Shown: one piece after another, positions 18,534 through 27,104 of the stretch | Position numbering within the stretch: position 1 is the stretch's first letter | How the letters are laid out: each line of letters starts with the position of its first letter | NCBI GenBank assembly: GCA_018883715.1 | Contig: JAHLFP010000008.1 | Span: 1-46,599, forward strand | DNA length: 46,599 bases | Direction of reading: 5' to 3' | Origin: Candidatus Allofournierella pullistercoris | GTDB taxonomy: Bacteria > Bacillota > Clostridia > Oscillospirales > Ruminococcaceae | The notes under the pieces: model-generated | Databases searched by the model: none | What the model saw: only the letters and a program-made list of their open reading frames with translations | What the model was told of the DNA's origin: nothing | Made by a program: the position numbers and the translations under genes

Positions 18534-19099
18534 TTGAATTTATTCTGTGCCTGGGCAAGCTGACCCTTCATAATCAGCCGCACCGCCTGCTCAATGTCCG
18601 GCAGACGCTTTTCAAAGGCAGTTCGGTCTGCCCCGTCCATCCGACCCAGCACCCAATCCGCCAGATTGTACTCCGGATGGGGCTTTTGTCCAACCCCAAT
18701 CCGCACCCGGGGGAAGGCATCCGAGCCATACCGGGCAATGATGTCCTTCAGGCCGTTGTGGCCACCTGCGGAACCACTGGGACGGATGCGCAACTTGCCC
18801 GGTGCCTGGGTAATATCATCGCAAAGCACCACCACCCGCTCCAGCGGAATCTTATAAAACTGTGCCAAAGCCTGAATGCTTCGCCCGGACAGGTTCATAA
18901 AAGTCTGAGGTTTCAGCAGGATTACCTTGTGGTCGTCCACAATGCCCTGCCCGTACAGCCCCTCAAACTTACCCTTGTTCACCGGGATGCTCCACTCTTT
19001 TGCCAGCCAGTCAATGGCATCAAACCCCACATTGTGCCGGGTCAAATCATAGGTAGAACCGGGATTGCCCAGTCCCACCACCAGCCATTCTGTATCCAT
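18527..19099 (-). CDS. pth: Peptidyl-tRNA hydrolase
   Basis: VVGLGNPGSTYDLTRHNVGFDAID; KPQTFMNLSGRSI; GSAGGHNGLKDI. Confidence 0.95.
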   Translation of the reverse strand: MDTEWLVVGLGNPGSTYDLTRHNVGFDAIDWLAKEWSIPVNKGKFEGLYGQGIVDDHKVILLKPQTFMNLSGRSIQALAQFYKIPLERVVVLCDDITQAPGKLRIRPSGSAGGHNGLKDIIARYGSDAFPRVRIGVGQKPHPEYNLADWVLGRMDGADRTAFEKRLPDIEQAVRLIMKGQLAQAQNKFNG

Positions 19100-19126
19100 C
19101 TTTCTTCCTCCTTGCAAACACTGCTG

Positions 19127-20239
19127 TTACAAAGCATACCACAGTCCCAGCAAAATAACCAGTAAAACCAGGTTCATCCCGCTGAACACCAGCAGATACC
19201 GGCGTTTCTCCTGGGGGAACTGCGCCACCAGTATTTTATAAGAAATCAGGCTGGCCATAGAGGCAATCAAGGTTCCAAGCCCTCCCAGGTTACAGCCCAC
19301 AATCAGCCTGTTCCACTGCTGGGTAAAACCGCTGAGCAACAGTGCGGCGGGTACGTTGCTGATGCACTGGCTGGCGATTACCGCCACCAATTCCACCCCG
19401 TGGGACAGCCATTGTTCCAACAGACTGCGGAACACATCCACCCGCCCCAGATTGCCGATAAAGATAAAAAAGCCCACAAAGGTGGCCAGCAAACCATAGT
19501 CCAGTTGCAACAGTAGCTTTCGCTCTTTTACAAGCAAAAACACCAGAACCACTCCCGCCGCCAGCAAGGGGGAAATCAGCTTTCCAATGGCGGCAAGGCT
19601 CAGGGCAAATCCCACACTGCTTACAAGTACATCCTGCTTGTGGATGGGTTTTGCTTCCCATTCCAAAAGCTCCACCTTTTGGCCTTTGCCCCACAAGATT
19701 CCCACTCCAAGGCAGATGCCACTCACCAGCACATAGGGCAGGGTAACACCACAAAATTCCACAAACCCCATGCCGGACTGCTGGTATAAGTACAAGTTTT
19801 GCGGGTTTCCCATGGGTGTGAGCATACTGCCCAGGTTCGCCGCCAGTGTCTGCAACACCACAAGGCGCACCGCCAAATCCGTTCGCCCTGCCATCCGAAG
19901 CACCGCAAGCCCAAAGGGCACGAAGGCAATCAATGCCACATCGTTTGTAATGACCATGCTTGTGAAAAAGGGCAGAAAGACAAGCACCGCCAGAACCCCT
20001 TTGCTTGCATGGGTCAGGCGCAACAGCCCCGCCCCCATGGTTTCAAACACACCGGCACGGCTGTACTCTTTCATCACCGCCATCAAGGCAAACAGCAACG
20101 CCAAGGTATGCCAATCGATGTAAGCAAGATACGCCCCATCTGGCGGCACCAAAAAACAGGAAAGAATCGCCAGCACCCAGGAGATGGTCAGCACCATATC
20201 CCCTTTCAGCCAGCCTTTAGCCTGTCTCAATCCATTCAT
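19127..20239 (-). CDS. SLC13/ArsB-superfamily anion transporter
   Basis: Hydrophobic multi-TM; SMVITNDVALIAFVPFGLA, SMLTPMGNPQNLYLY motifs typical of the ion transporter superfamily. Confidence 0.85.
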   Translation of the reverse strand: MNGLRQAKGWLKGDMVLTISWVLAILSCFLVPPDGAYLAYIDWHTLALLFALMAVMKEYSRAGVFETMGAGLLRLTHASKGVLAVLVFLPFFTSMVITNDVALIAFVPFGLAVLRMAGRTDLAVRLVVLQTLAANLGSMLTPMGNPQNLYLYQQSGMGFVEFCGVTLPYVLVSGICLGVGILWGKGQKVELLEWEAKPIHKQDVLVSSVGFALSLAAIGKLISPLLAAGVVLVFLLVKERKLLLQLDYGLLATFVGFFIFIGNLGRVDVFRSLLEQWLSHGVELVAVIASQCISNVPAALLLSGFTQQWNRLIVGCNLGGLGTLIASMASLISYKILVAQFPQEKRRYLLVFSGMNLVLLVILLGLWYAL

Positions 20240-20261
20240 AAACTTTCTTCTCCCTACTTAT

Positions 20262-21158
20262 TTATATACATGCCATAAGGCGAATAAACTCTTTGGCATA
20301 CTGGGGCAATGCTTCCCCCTTACGCCATGCGGCCACATACTGCATCTGTCCCGCGTCTTTCAACCGGTAGGCATCAAACGGGCCAAGCTCTTTCAGATAG
20401 TCAAGAAAACTCCGGCTGATAAAGGCCACACCGTACCCGCCTGCTGCCATGGACACCGCCGCCCGTATATTGGAGGTTTCCAAAATCTTTCGCGGACTTA
20501 CCCCCTGCATCGCCATCAGGTTATACAGATATTCCCCCTGTCGCTGGCTGGGCTTTTGCAACAAAAAGGGCAGATGGGCAAGCTGACCCAGGGACACCAC
20601 CGGACATCCGTTCTCATCCCGCTGTCCACTTTCCAGTTGCTGGGTACAAGCCACCACCGCATACACCGGCTCTGCCCCCAAAATCTGATATTCCAGTAAG
20701 AGACAGTACTTGGAGAGATTATAAAAATTCAAATCCAGCTCCCCCTGCACCAGTGCTTGTTCCAATTGCTGGCTGTCCTGTTCCACAATGGACAATTCCA
20801 CCTGGGGATACAGCTTGGAAAAAGCCGGAACCACCTTGGGCATTGCCACACTGCACCGTACCGAGGGAATCCCTACCCGGAGTTTACCCGCCTTATCCTG
20901 TCGAATCGCCGCAAGTTCGCTGTCCAGTTCCTCCTTGCGCTGTAGCATGTCCACCGCCCAGGCAAGATACCGCTCCCCCGCATAGGTCAGCTCCATGCTG
21001 CCACCCTTGCGCTCAAACAAGGCCAGTCCCACCCGCTGTTCCAGCCGTTGCAGGAACTTGGTTAAGGTGGGCTGGCTTACATACAACTTTTGTGCCGCAT
21101 GGGTGATATTCTGCTGGTGTGCAATGGCCACAAAGTATTCCAGCTCCCGCAAATCCAC
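20262..21158 (-). CDS. LysR family transcriptional regulator
   Basis: GTG start after RBS AAGGAGG; MDLRELEYFVAIAHQQNITHAAQKLYVSQPTLTKFLQRLEQRVG HTH. Confidence 0.95.
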   Translation of the reverse strand: MDLRELEYFVAIAHQQNITHAAQKLYVSQPTLTKFLQRLEQRVGLALFERKGGSMELTYAGERYLAWAVDMLQRKEELDSELAAIRQDKAGKLRVGIPSVRCSVAMPKVVPAFSKLYPQVELSIVEQDSQQLEQALVQGELDLNFYNLSKYCLLLEYQILGAEPVYAVVACTQQLESGQRDENGCPVVSLGQLAHLPFLLQKPSQRQGEYLYNLMAMQGVSPRKILETSNIRAAVSMAAGGYGVAFISRSFLDYLKELGPFDAYRLKDAGQMQYVAAWRKGEALPQYAKEFIRLMACI

Positions 21159-21242
21159 AATGGTACCTCCTTGTTATGTTGACCCCGAATGTAAACTTAT
21201 GTCCCAGTATAGCATAGCCTATTCCTAAAATCTATGGCTTGT

Positions 21243-21286
21243 ATAAATAAAATTCATTTCATTTATCATTTACTTTTTGCTATACT
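21243..21286. promoter_or_regulatory. Candidate LysR operator and promoter in the divergent intergenic region
   Basis: 24-bp imperfect palindrome ATAAATAAAATTCATTTCATTTAT (20/24 symmetric) just upstream of a TATACT -10. Confidence 0.45.
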
Positions 21287-21342
21287 GATTTGTGAAAATC
21301 ATGGCAATGTCCATCAAGGACCAAAAGAAAGGACGAACCCAG

Positions 21343-22838
21343 TTGAAACACAAGATTTTACGTTCCGCCGCTTGCAGTTTGCTGGCTGCGGCTGTACTGC
21401 TCACCGGCTGTCAGGCAGGCAACGCTGGCTCCAGCTCTGGCGCCAGCTCCGCCGCTATGCAGACCCTCACCGCAAGTGCCAAGGGCATCGTAGGTGACGT
21501 GGTGGTACAGGTGGCGCAGGTCTGACCGCCGCTGCCCAGGCTTCCCAGCAGGGCGCCAGCGTGGTAGTTCTGGAAAAGATGCCCATCCTGGGCGGTAATA
21601 GCCTGAAAGCAACCGGCGGCATGAACGCTGCTGGCACCAAGTTCCAGGCTGAGCTTGGCATCACCGACAGCGGTGTGCAGGAATTCATCGAGGACACCAT
21701 GAACGGCGGCCACCAGGCCAACGACCCCGAACTGGTTGCCACCATGGCAGAAAACAGCAGTGACGCTGTGGACTGGCTGGAAAGCATTGATGCGGCTCTG
21801 CCCAAGGTGGAAGCCACCGGCGGCACCAGCCACAAATACCTGCACCAGCCGGAAGACGGCAGTGCAGTTGGCACCTTCCTAATTGAAAAACTCAGCCAGC
21901 AGATGGATAAGCTGGGCATTGAGGTACTGACCGAAACCGAAGCCACCGAGCTTCTGGTGGAGGACGGCGCAGTGACCGGTGTCAAGGCCCACAACGCCAC
22001 CACCGACTACACCATCCAGGCCAAGTCGGTCATTCTGGCTACCGGTGGCTTTGGCGCCAACATGGAGATGCTGGCAGAGTACAACCCCTCTCTGGCAGAC
22101 GCTGTAACCACCAACCATCCCGGTGCTACCGGTGACGGCATCCAGATGGCCACCAAAATTGGTGCTGCCACCGTGGACATGGAGCAGATTCAGCTGCACC
22201 CCACCGTTTACCAGGAGAATGGCCTGCTGGTATCCGAAAGCGTGCGTAGCATGGGCGGTATTCTGGTGAACAGCGACGGCAAGCGTTTCTGCAACGACAT
22301 GGCTACCCGTGACGCTGTATCCGCCGCCGAGCTGGAACAGGAAGGCAGCTATGCTTACATCATCTTTGACCAGCGCATCGTGGATGATCTGGCTTCCTGC
22401 AAAAAGTACATTGACGCTGGCCTGACCGTACAGGCAGACAGCTATGAAGACTTGGCAAAAGAAATGGGTCTGAGCGAGGAAGCTTCCGCCAACTTTGTGG
22501 AAACCATGAATCGCTGGAACGAGAGCGTTGCCAACGGTGTGGACGAGGAATTCGGACGCAACAACGGCATGGACGGCGACCTGTCCACCGCTCCCTACTA
22601 TGCCATCAAGATTGCCCCCGGTGTGCACCACACCATGGGCGGCCTGAAGATTGACACCACCACCCAGGTCCTGGACGAAAACGGCCAGGCCATCCCCGGT
22701 TTGTTTGCCGCAGGTGAGGTAACTGGCGGTGTTCATGGCGCAAACCGCATCGGCGGCAACGCTGTATGTGACTTTGTGGTCTTTGGACGCATCGCTGGCG
22801 ATAGCGCCACCGCTTTTGCAGGCAAAACTGCTGAATAA
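21343..22838 (+). pseudogene. Frame-broken lipoprotein FAD-dependent flavoprotein (fumarate reductase / flavocytochrome c family)
   Basis: TTG start with RBS AAAGGA gives lipoprotein signal MKHKILRSAACSLLAAAVLLTGC; the frame ends at a TGA (21523-21525) and the homologous frame resumes (GLTAAAQASQQGASVVVLEKMPILGGNSLKATGGMNAAGTK...GLFAAGEVTGGVHGANRIGGNAV). Confidence 0.85.
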
Positions 22839-22848
22839 TCCCTTTCTC

Positions 22849-22876
22849 CAGCTTCGTATTGTAAGCTGGAGGATTT
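22849..22876 (+). terminator. Weak terminator-like hairpin
   Basis: CTCCAGCTT-cgtattgt-AAGCTGGAG then GATTTATTC. Confidence 0.5.
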
Positions 22877-22916
22877 ATTCTATCCACAATATTAAATAAG
22901 AAAAGGAGTGTTCCCA

Positions 22917-23291
22917 ATGATTGACTTCAAAAACGCCGCATACCTGAAACTGAGCCCCACATCCCCCTCCACCTATTCCAAGGCAGTTGACCCCATGCTG
23001 ATTGCCGGCGAGGAAGTGGTGGCTTGCTTCCAGGCCATCCGAGACGGAGTGGTGTTCACCAACAAACGGATTATCGCCATCAACGTGCAGGGAATCACCG
23101 GCAAAAAGGTGGACTGCACCAGCCTGCCTTACAGCAAGGTTCAGTCCTATTCCATCGAAACCGCCGGCACCTTTGACCTGGACAGCGAGCTGGACGTGTG
23201 GTTCTCCGGCCTTGGCTCCGTTCGGTTTGAGTTTGTCCGGGAAGTGAACGTGGCAAAACTGTCCACCCTGATTTCCCAGGCAGTGCTGTAA
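22917..23291 (+). CDS. PH-domain (bacterial PH, DUF1696-like) protein
   Basis: RBS AAAAGGAG; DGVVFTNKRIIAINVQGITGKKVDCTSLPYSKVQSYSIETAG is characteristic of bacterial PH domains. Confidence 0.85.
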   Translation: MIDFKNAAYLKLSPTSPSTYSKAVDPMLIAGEEVVACFQAIRDGVVFTNKRIIAINVQGITGKKVDCTSLPYSKVQSYSIETAGTFDLDSELDVWFSGLGSVRFEFVREVNVAKLSTLISQAVL

Positions 23292-23417
23292 CCCTGTTCC
23301 CATGGGGTGGGCGCTTGTCCGGGGATTTCCCCTATAAAACTGTCCGTAAGCCTGTCTCCGCAGGACATCCCGGTCATACAGTCCACACACAGCACAAAAT
23401 ACCACCACAAAGCAATC

Positions 23418-23447
23418 GAGCCAGAGGTATCCCCTCTGGCTCTTTTC
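23418..23447 (+). terminator. Terminator downstream of the PH-domain gene
   Basis: GAGCCAGAGG-tatcc-CCTCTGGCTCTTTTCT. Confidence 0.85.
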
Positions 23448-23763
23448 TCATTTATACAATATCAAAGGCTTGCTGGCAGTGCCCAGCGGCATAGGCAAGG
23501 CCACACGCAACAGCAGATACCCCCACAGGCATACGCAAGCAAACCCACACAGCCAAGACCGCCTATAATCATCGTTCCCCATTACCCCGTGGCTGGGTCA
23601 CACGCATGCCCGTGCTGTTCCATTTTTCCATGGATTCTGCTTTTACACTTGCAGGAAAAGCCAAAATATGATAAATTTAAAACAATAGTAAGGTAAAGCA
23701 TCTGCCCCTTTGGAACACCGTTATGCCCCTGCGCAAACTTTTGTTATCTTGGGAGGAACCGCC

Positions 23764-24486
23764 ATGCTTCAGATTCTTCTGTACGATACCAACCCGGAAT
23801 TTGCAAAGGCTCTGGCTGATAGGATTTCTGGTCTTTCCTGCTTTTGCAAAAACACCATGGAGATTTCCTATCTCACCGATGCAAAAGCACTTCTCGCCAA
23901 GGCCAGCAGTCGATGCGACCTGTTGCTTTTAGAGATGCCGGAGGATGCCTTTGTTGGGCTGAATCTGGTACGGCAGATTCGTGTGAAGAACCCCAATCTG
24001 GTGGTTATTTTTATCTCGGATTATTTGGAACTGGCCCGTTTTGGATACGAGGTACAAGCCTTTCGCTATCTGGCAAAATCCGAACTTTGCCACCATCTGG
24101 AAGAATATATACGGGATGCCATCCAGCAGTGCCAACCCCAAGAGAACTTTATCACGGTTTTGTCCGGTGGAGAATGGCTACACCTTCCCATCCAAAACCT
24201 TATCTACATCCACTGCCAAGGGCCGGAGCAACACCTTCACCTGCACAACACACCCCGAACCCCATTGCCGGTGCGCAAAACCCTTCTGGCACTGGAACAG
24301 GAACTGCGTGGCCAAGGATTTTTGCGCATCCACAAAAGTTACCTTGTGAACATGGCCTATCTGGAATTCCTGCAAAGCACCTGTGCCATGTTGACCACCG
24401 GGCTAAAACTGCCCTCCGGGACACGGGATTACCGCAAGAAGCTGAAGCAATATCTGGCATGGAAGCAAGCACAGGGCAATCTGTGA
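23764..24486 (+). CDS. Orphan LytTR-family response regulator with atypical receiver
   Basis: Receiver-like N-terminus and LytTR domain (LIYIHCQGPEQHLHLHN...FLRIHKSYLVNMAYLEFL). Confidence 0.85.
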   Translation: MLQILLYDTNPEFAKALADRISGLSCFCKNTMEISYLTDAKALLAKASSRCDLLLLEMPEDAFVGLNLVRQIRVKNPNLVVIFISDYLELARFGYEVQAFRYLAKSELCHHLEEYIRDAIQQCQPQENFITVLSGGEWLHLPIQNLIYIHCQGPEQHLHLHNTPRTPLPVRKTLLALEQELRGQGFLRIHKSYLVNMAYLEFLQSTCAMLTTGLKLPSGTRDYRKKLKQYLAWKQAQGNL

Positions 24487-24574
24487 ACATGGCCTATCTG
24501 GAATTCCTACAAAGCACCCTGCGCCATGTTGACCACCGGGCTAAAACTGCCCTCCGGGACACGAGATTGCCGCA
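24345..24574. repeat. Direct duplication of the 3' end of the LytTR gene (24345-24436 and 24482-24574)
   Basis: tgtgaacatggcctatctggaattcct.caaagcacc..gccatgttgaccaccgggctaaaactgccctccgggacacg.gatt.ccgca in both, with a few mismatches and one indel. Confidence 0.93.
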
Positions 24575-24655
24575 TAGCATCCAGTACCCCGTTCCAGATA
24601 CAGCCATACCACACCAGATATGAGCCAGCAGGCGGAAATCTCTGCCAATGTGGAT

Positions 24656-24862
24656 TTACCCCACTGTCAGCGGGCTATAATACCTTTTAATCCTATCCAT
24701 ACGAAACCAAACAGACCCATCTTGATTCAAAGGTACATCTACACGCCGCACGTCTAAATAGATTGCTTGAACCCACCCCCACCTTGCACCAGCAATCCCA
24801 GGGTATTTCCACCTTGTTTCTAAATGAATGTCCAATCCAGATGCATTTTGGCATTCAGTAAT
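24656..24862 (-). pseudogene. Protein-coding remnant, 68-aa open frame without start codon
   Basis: Minus-strand frame ITECQNASGLDIHLETRWKYPGIAGARWGWVQAIYLDVRRVDVPLNQDGSVWFRMDRIKRYYSPLTVG*; protein-like composition, stop-bounded, no ATG so absent from the ORF track. Confidence 0.5.
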
Positions 24863-24880
24863 CTAAATCTAGAGTTAGCC

Positions 24881-25131
24881 TACACCTGCAACCGGAACCC
24901 CGTTGCCCGCCTTGTATCCCCAATCTCCAAGGCAACGCAATGTTACTCTCGGTAAGCTTCATGCCCACGCTACAGCCAGTACCTCAGCAAGCGCACGTCA
25001 TTTCTGCCACTTACCGCTGGCAAGCCCCAAGCCATACCCAGCTTACACCTGCAACCGGAACCCCGTTGCCCGCCTTGTATCCCCAATCTCCAAGGCAACG
25101 CAATGTTACTCTCGGTAAGCTTCATGCCCAC
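24881..25131. repeat. Perfect 88-bp direct repeat (24881-24968 and 25044-25131), 163-bp offset
   Basis: tacacctgcaaccggaaccccgttgcccgccttgtatccccaatctccaaggcaacgcaatgttactctcggtaagcttcatgcccac, identical in both copies. Confidence 0.97.
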
Positions 25132-25210
25132 CTTATACCCAGCAGGCACGTCCCTGGCTTAATCCTATTCCAGCACACGAACTGCACCCAAACCTTACCC
25201 TCTCTATTCC

Positions 25211-25248
25211 AGACAAAACAAAAAGGTAGACATTTTCATGTCTACCTT
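25211..25248 (-). terminator. Terminator of tRNA-Tyr
   Basis: Minus strand GGTAGACA-tgaaaa-TGTCTACCTTTTTTGTTTTG. Confidence 0.85.
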
Positions 25249-25250
25249 TA

Positions 25251-25335
25251 TGGTGGGAGCGGGTGGATTCGAACCACCGAAGCAAAACGCAACAGATTTA
25301 CAGTCTGCCCCCTTTGGCCGCTCGGGAACACTCCC
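25251..25335 (-). tRNA. tRNA-Tyr (GTA)
   Basis: GGGAGTGTTCCCGAGCGGCCAAAGGGGGCAGACTGTAAATCTG...GGTTCGAATCCACCCGCTCCCACCA, with long variable arm and encoded CCA. Confidence 0.97.
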
Positions 25336-25642
25336 ATATTCACTTGTTCAGCGCTTTGTTTTTTTCTCATCGCTGACTGCTTGTTTATTATAGCAGGCAT
25401 TTTTCAAAAATGCAACCCCTTTTTTAAAATTTTTTTGAAAAATTTTCGCTTCTTTTCTTTTCACTGGTTTAGGCCGTTGCTTTATGCGGCTTGTGAGCGG
25501 ATTTGTCGCCCCTCTTCTCCAGCTTAGAACCATTGTCTGCCTTAGAATTTTCCATTTGTTCACACTTTTCGCTTTAGTTTTATGCTATATTAAAAGATAA
25601 GGAATCTTATTTCCCCCAAACTCAATAAGGAGGAATTATTTC

Positions 25643-27016
25643 ATGGCAGCAATTTCGGAATACTCGCAAGTTACCCCTGCACTCCGTGAGCTGACGGAGA
25701 TTTGTCTTGAAAACAGCCGGATTAACCCGGAGGATTACATTCGCTACCAGGTCAAGCGTGGCCTGCGGGATTTGGATGGCACCGGTGTTGTTGCCGGATT
25801 GACGGAAATCAGCGAAATCGTCAGCAGCCGCATGGAGGACGGCAAAAAAGTCCCCTGTGAAGGTCAGCTGTTTTACCGTGGCTATGCCATCGAGGATTTG
25901 GTCCAGGGCTTTTTGCAGGATGGTCGTTTCGGCTTTGAGGAAACCGCCTATCTTTTAATGTTTGGACAACTTCCAAGTCAACCCCAACTGGACGGCTTCC
26001 GGGAGCAACTTGCTTTTTATCGCAGCCTTCCCACCAATTTTGTCCGAGATGTGATTTTGAAAGCCCCCAGCCCGGATATGATGAATACCCTGGCCCGCTG
26101 TGTGCTTACCATGTCCAGCTATGACGAAAATCCCAACGACATCCAGCTCGCCAACGTGATTCGCCAATGCGTGGATTTGATTGCCATCTTCCCCCTGATT
26201 GGGGTATACGGCTACCAGGCTTACAACCATTACCAAAACGGGCAAAGCCTGTACATCCACACCCCTCTGACAAAAGGCTCCACCGCTGAGAACATCTTGG
26301 CCCTTTTGCGGACGGACCAAAAATACACCCCGCTGGAAGCCCAGATTCTGGACCTTTGCCTTGTACTGCATGCGGAACACGGTGGCGGCAACAACTCCAC
26401 CTTTACCACCCATGTGGTCACCAGCTCCGGCACCGACACCTACAGCTGTATGGCCGCCGCTTTGGCCAGCCTAAAAGGCCCTCGTCACGGCGGTGCAAAC
26501 ATCAAGGTGGTGCAGATGTTTGAGGACATGAAGAAAAACATTGCGGACTGGACCGACGAGGACGCCATCCACCAGTACCTGTCCGACCTGCTGGAGGGCA
26601 AAGCCTTTGACCGAAGCGGCCTTATCTACGGCATGGGCCATGCAGTCTATTCCATCAGTGACCCCAGAGCCCGGATTCTGCGCCAGTTTGTGGAAAAACT
26701 CAGCGAGGAAAAGGGCCTGCACGAGGAATACGCCCTCTACTCCACCGTGGAGCGTCTTGCACCCCAGGTGATTATGGAAAAGCGGAAAATCTACAAAGGT
26801 GTTTCCGCCAACGTTGACTTTTACAGCGGCTTTGTCTACCGTATGCTGGAACTTCCCCCGGAACTGTACACGCCCCTGTTTGCCATGGCTCGTATCGCTG
26901 GCTGGAGCGCCCACCGGATGGAGGAACTTATCAATATGGGCAAGATTATCCGTCCGGCCTATGTGGCAGTCCAGCCCCGCAGAAGCTACTGTCCCATGAA
27001 AAACCGTCCCCAATAA
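25643..27016 (+). CDS. gltA: Citrate synthase
   Basis: LFYRGYAIEDL, LHAEHGGGNNSTFTTHVVTSSGTDTYS, LKGPRHGGANIKV, YGMGHAVYSISDPRA. Confidence 0.95.
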   Translation: MAAISEYSQVTPALRELTEICLENSRINPEDYIRYQVKRGLRDLDGTGVVAGLTEISEIVSSRMEDGKKVPCEGQLFYRGYAIEDLVQGFLQDGRFGFEETAYLLMFGQLPSQPQLDGFREQLAFYRSLPTNFVRDVILKAPSPDMMNTLARCVLTMSSYDENPNDIQLANVIRQCVDLIAIFPLIGVYGYQAYNHYQNGQSLYIHTPLTKGSTAENILALLRTDQKYTPLEAQILDLCLVLHAEHGGGNNSTFTTHVVTSSGTDTYSCMAAALASLKGPRHGGANIKVVQMFEDMKKNIADWTDEDAIHQYLSDLLEGKAFDRSGLIYGMGHAVYSISDPRARILRQFVEKLSEEKGLHEEYALYSTVERLAPQVIMEKRKIYKGVSANVDFYSGFVYRMLELPPELYTPLFAMARIAGWSAHRMEELINMGKIIRPAYVAVQPRRSYCPMKNRPQ

Positions 27017-27059
27017 GGCAACTATTCCATGACAAATCATCTCCAGCGGCCAATCTCAT

Positions 27060-27104
27060 AGAAAAAAGCCCCCAATTCCAAACGGAATCGGGGGCTTTTT
27101 GTTA
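27060..27104. terminator. Bidirectional terminator between convergent gltA and rnf operon
   Basis: AAAAAAGCCCCCAATTCC-aaac-GGAATCGGGGGCTTTTTG. Confidence 0.9.

Noticed and set aside
21480-21560. Programmed ribosomal frameshift in the flavoprotein
   Set aside because: No slippery heptamer or downstream pseudoknot evident, and the break removes part of the essential GxGxxG loop; deletion or assembly error is simpler.
23307-23696. 129-aa plus-strand ORF after the PH-domain gene
   Set aside because: Spans a strong terminator hairpin, has no RBS and a P/H/Q-rich composition.
23844-24623. 259-aa plus-strand ORF overlapping the LytTR gene and its duplication
   Set aside because: Different frame from the LytTR protein; Pro/His-rich and without motifs. 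It is long only because the duplicated segment extends it.
24881-25131. CRISPR-like direct repeats
   Set aside because: Only two 88-bp copies with one 75-bp spacer and no cas genes; far too long and too few for a CRISPR array.
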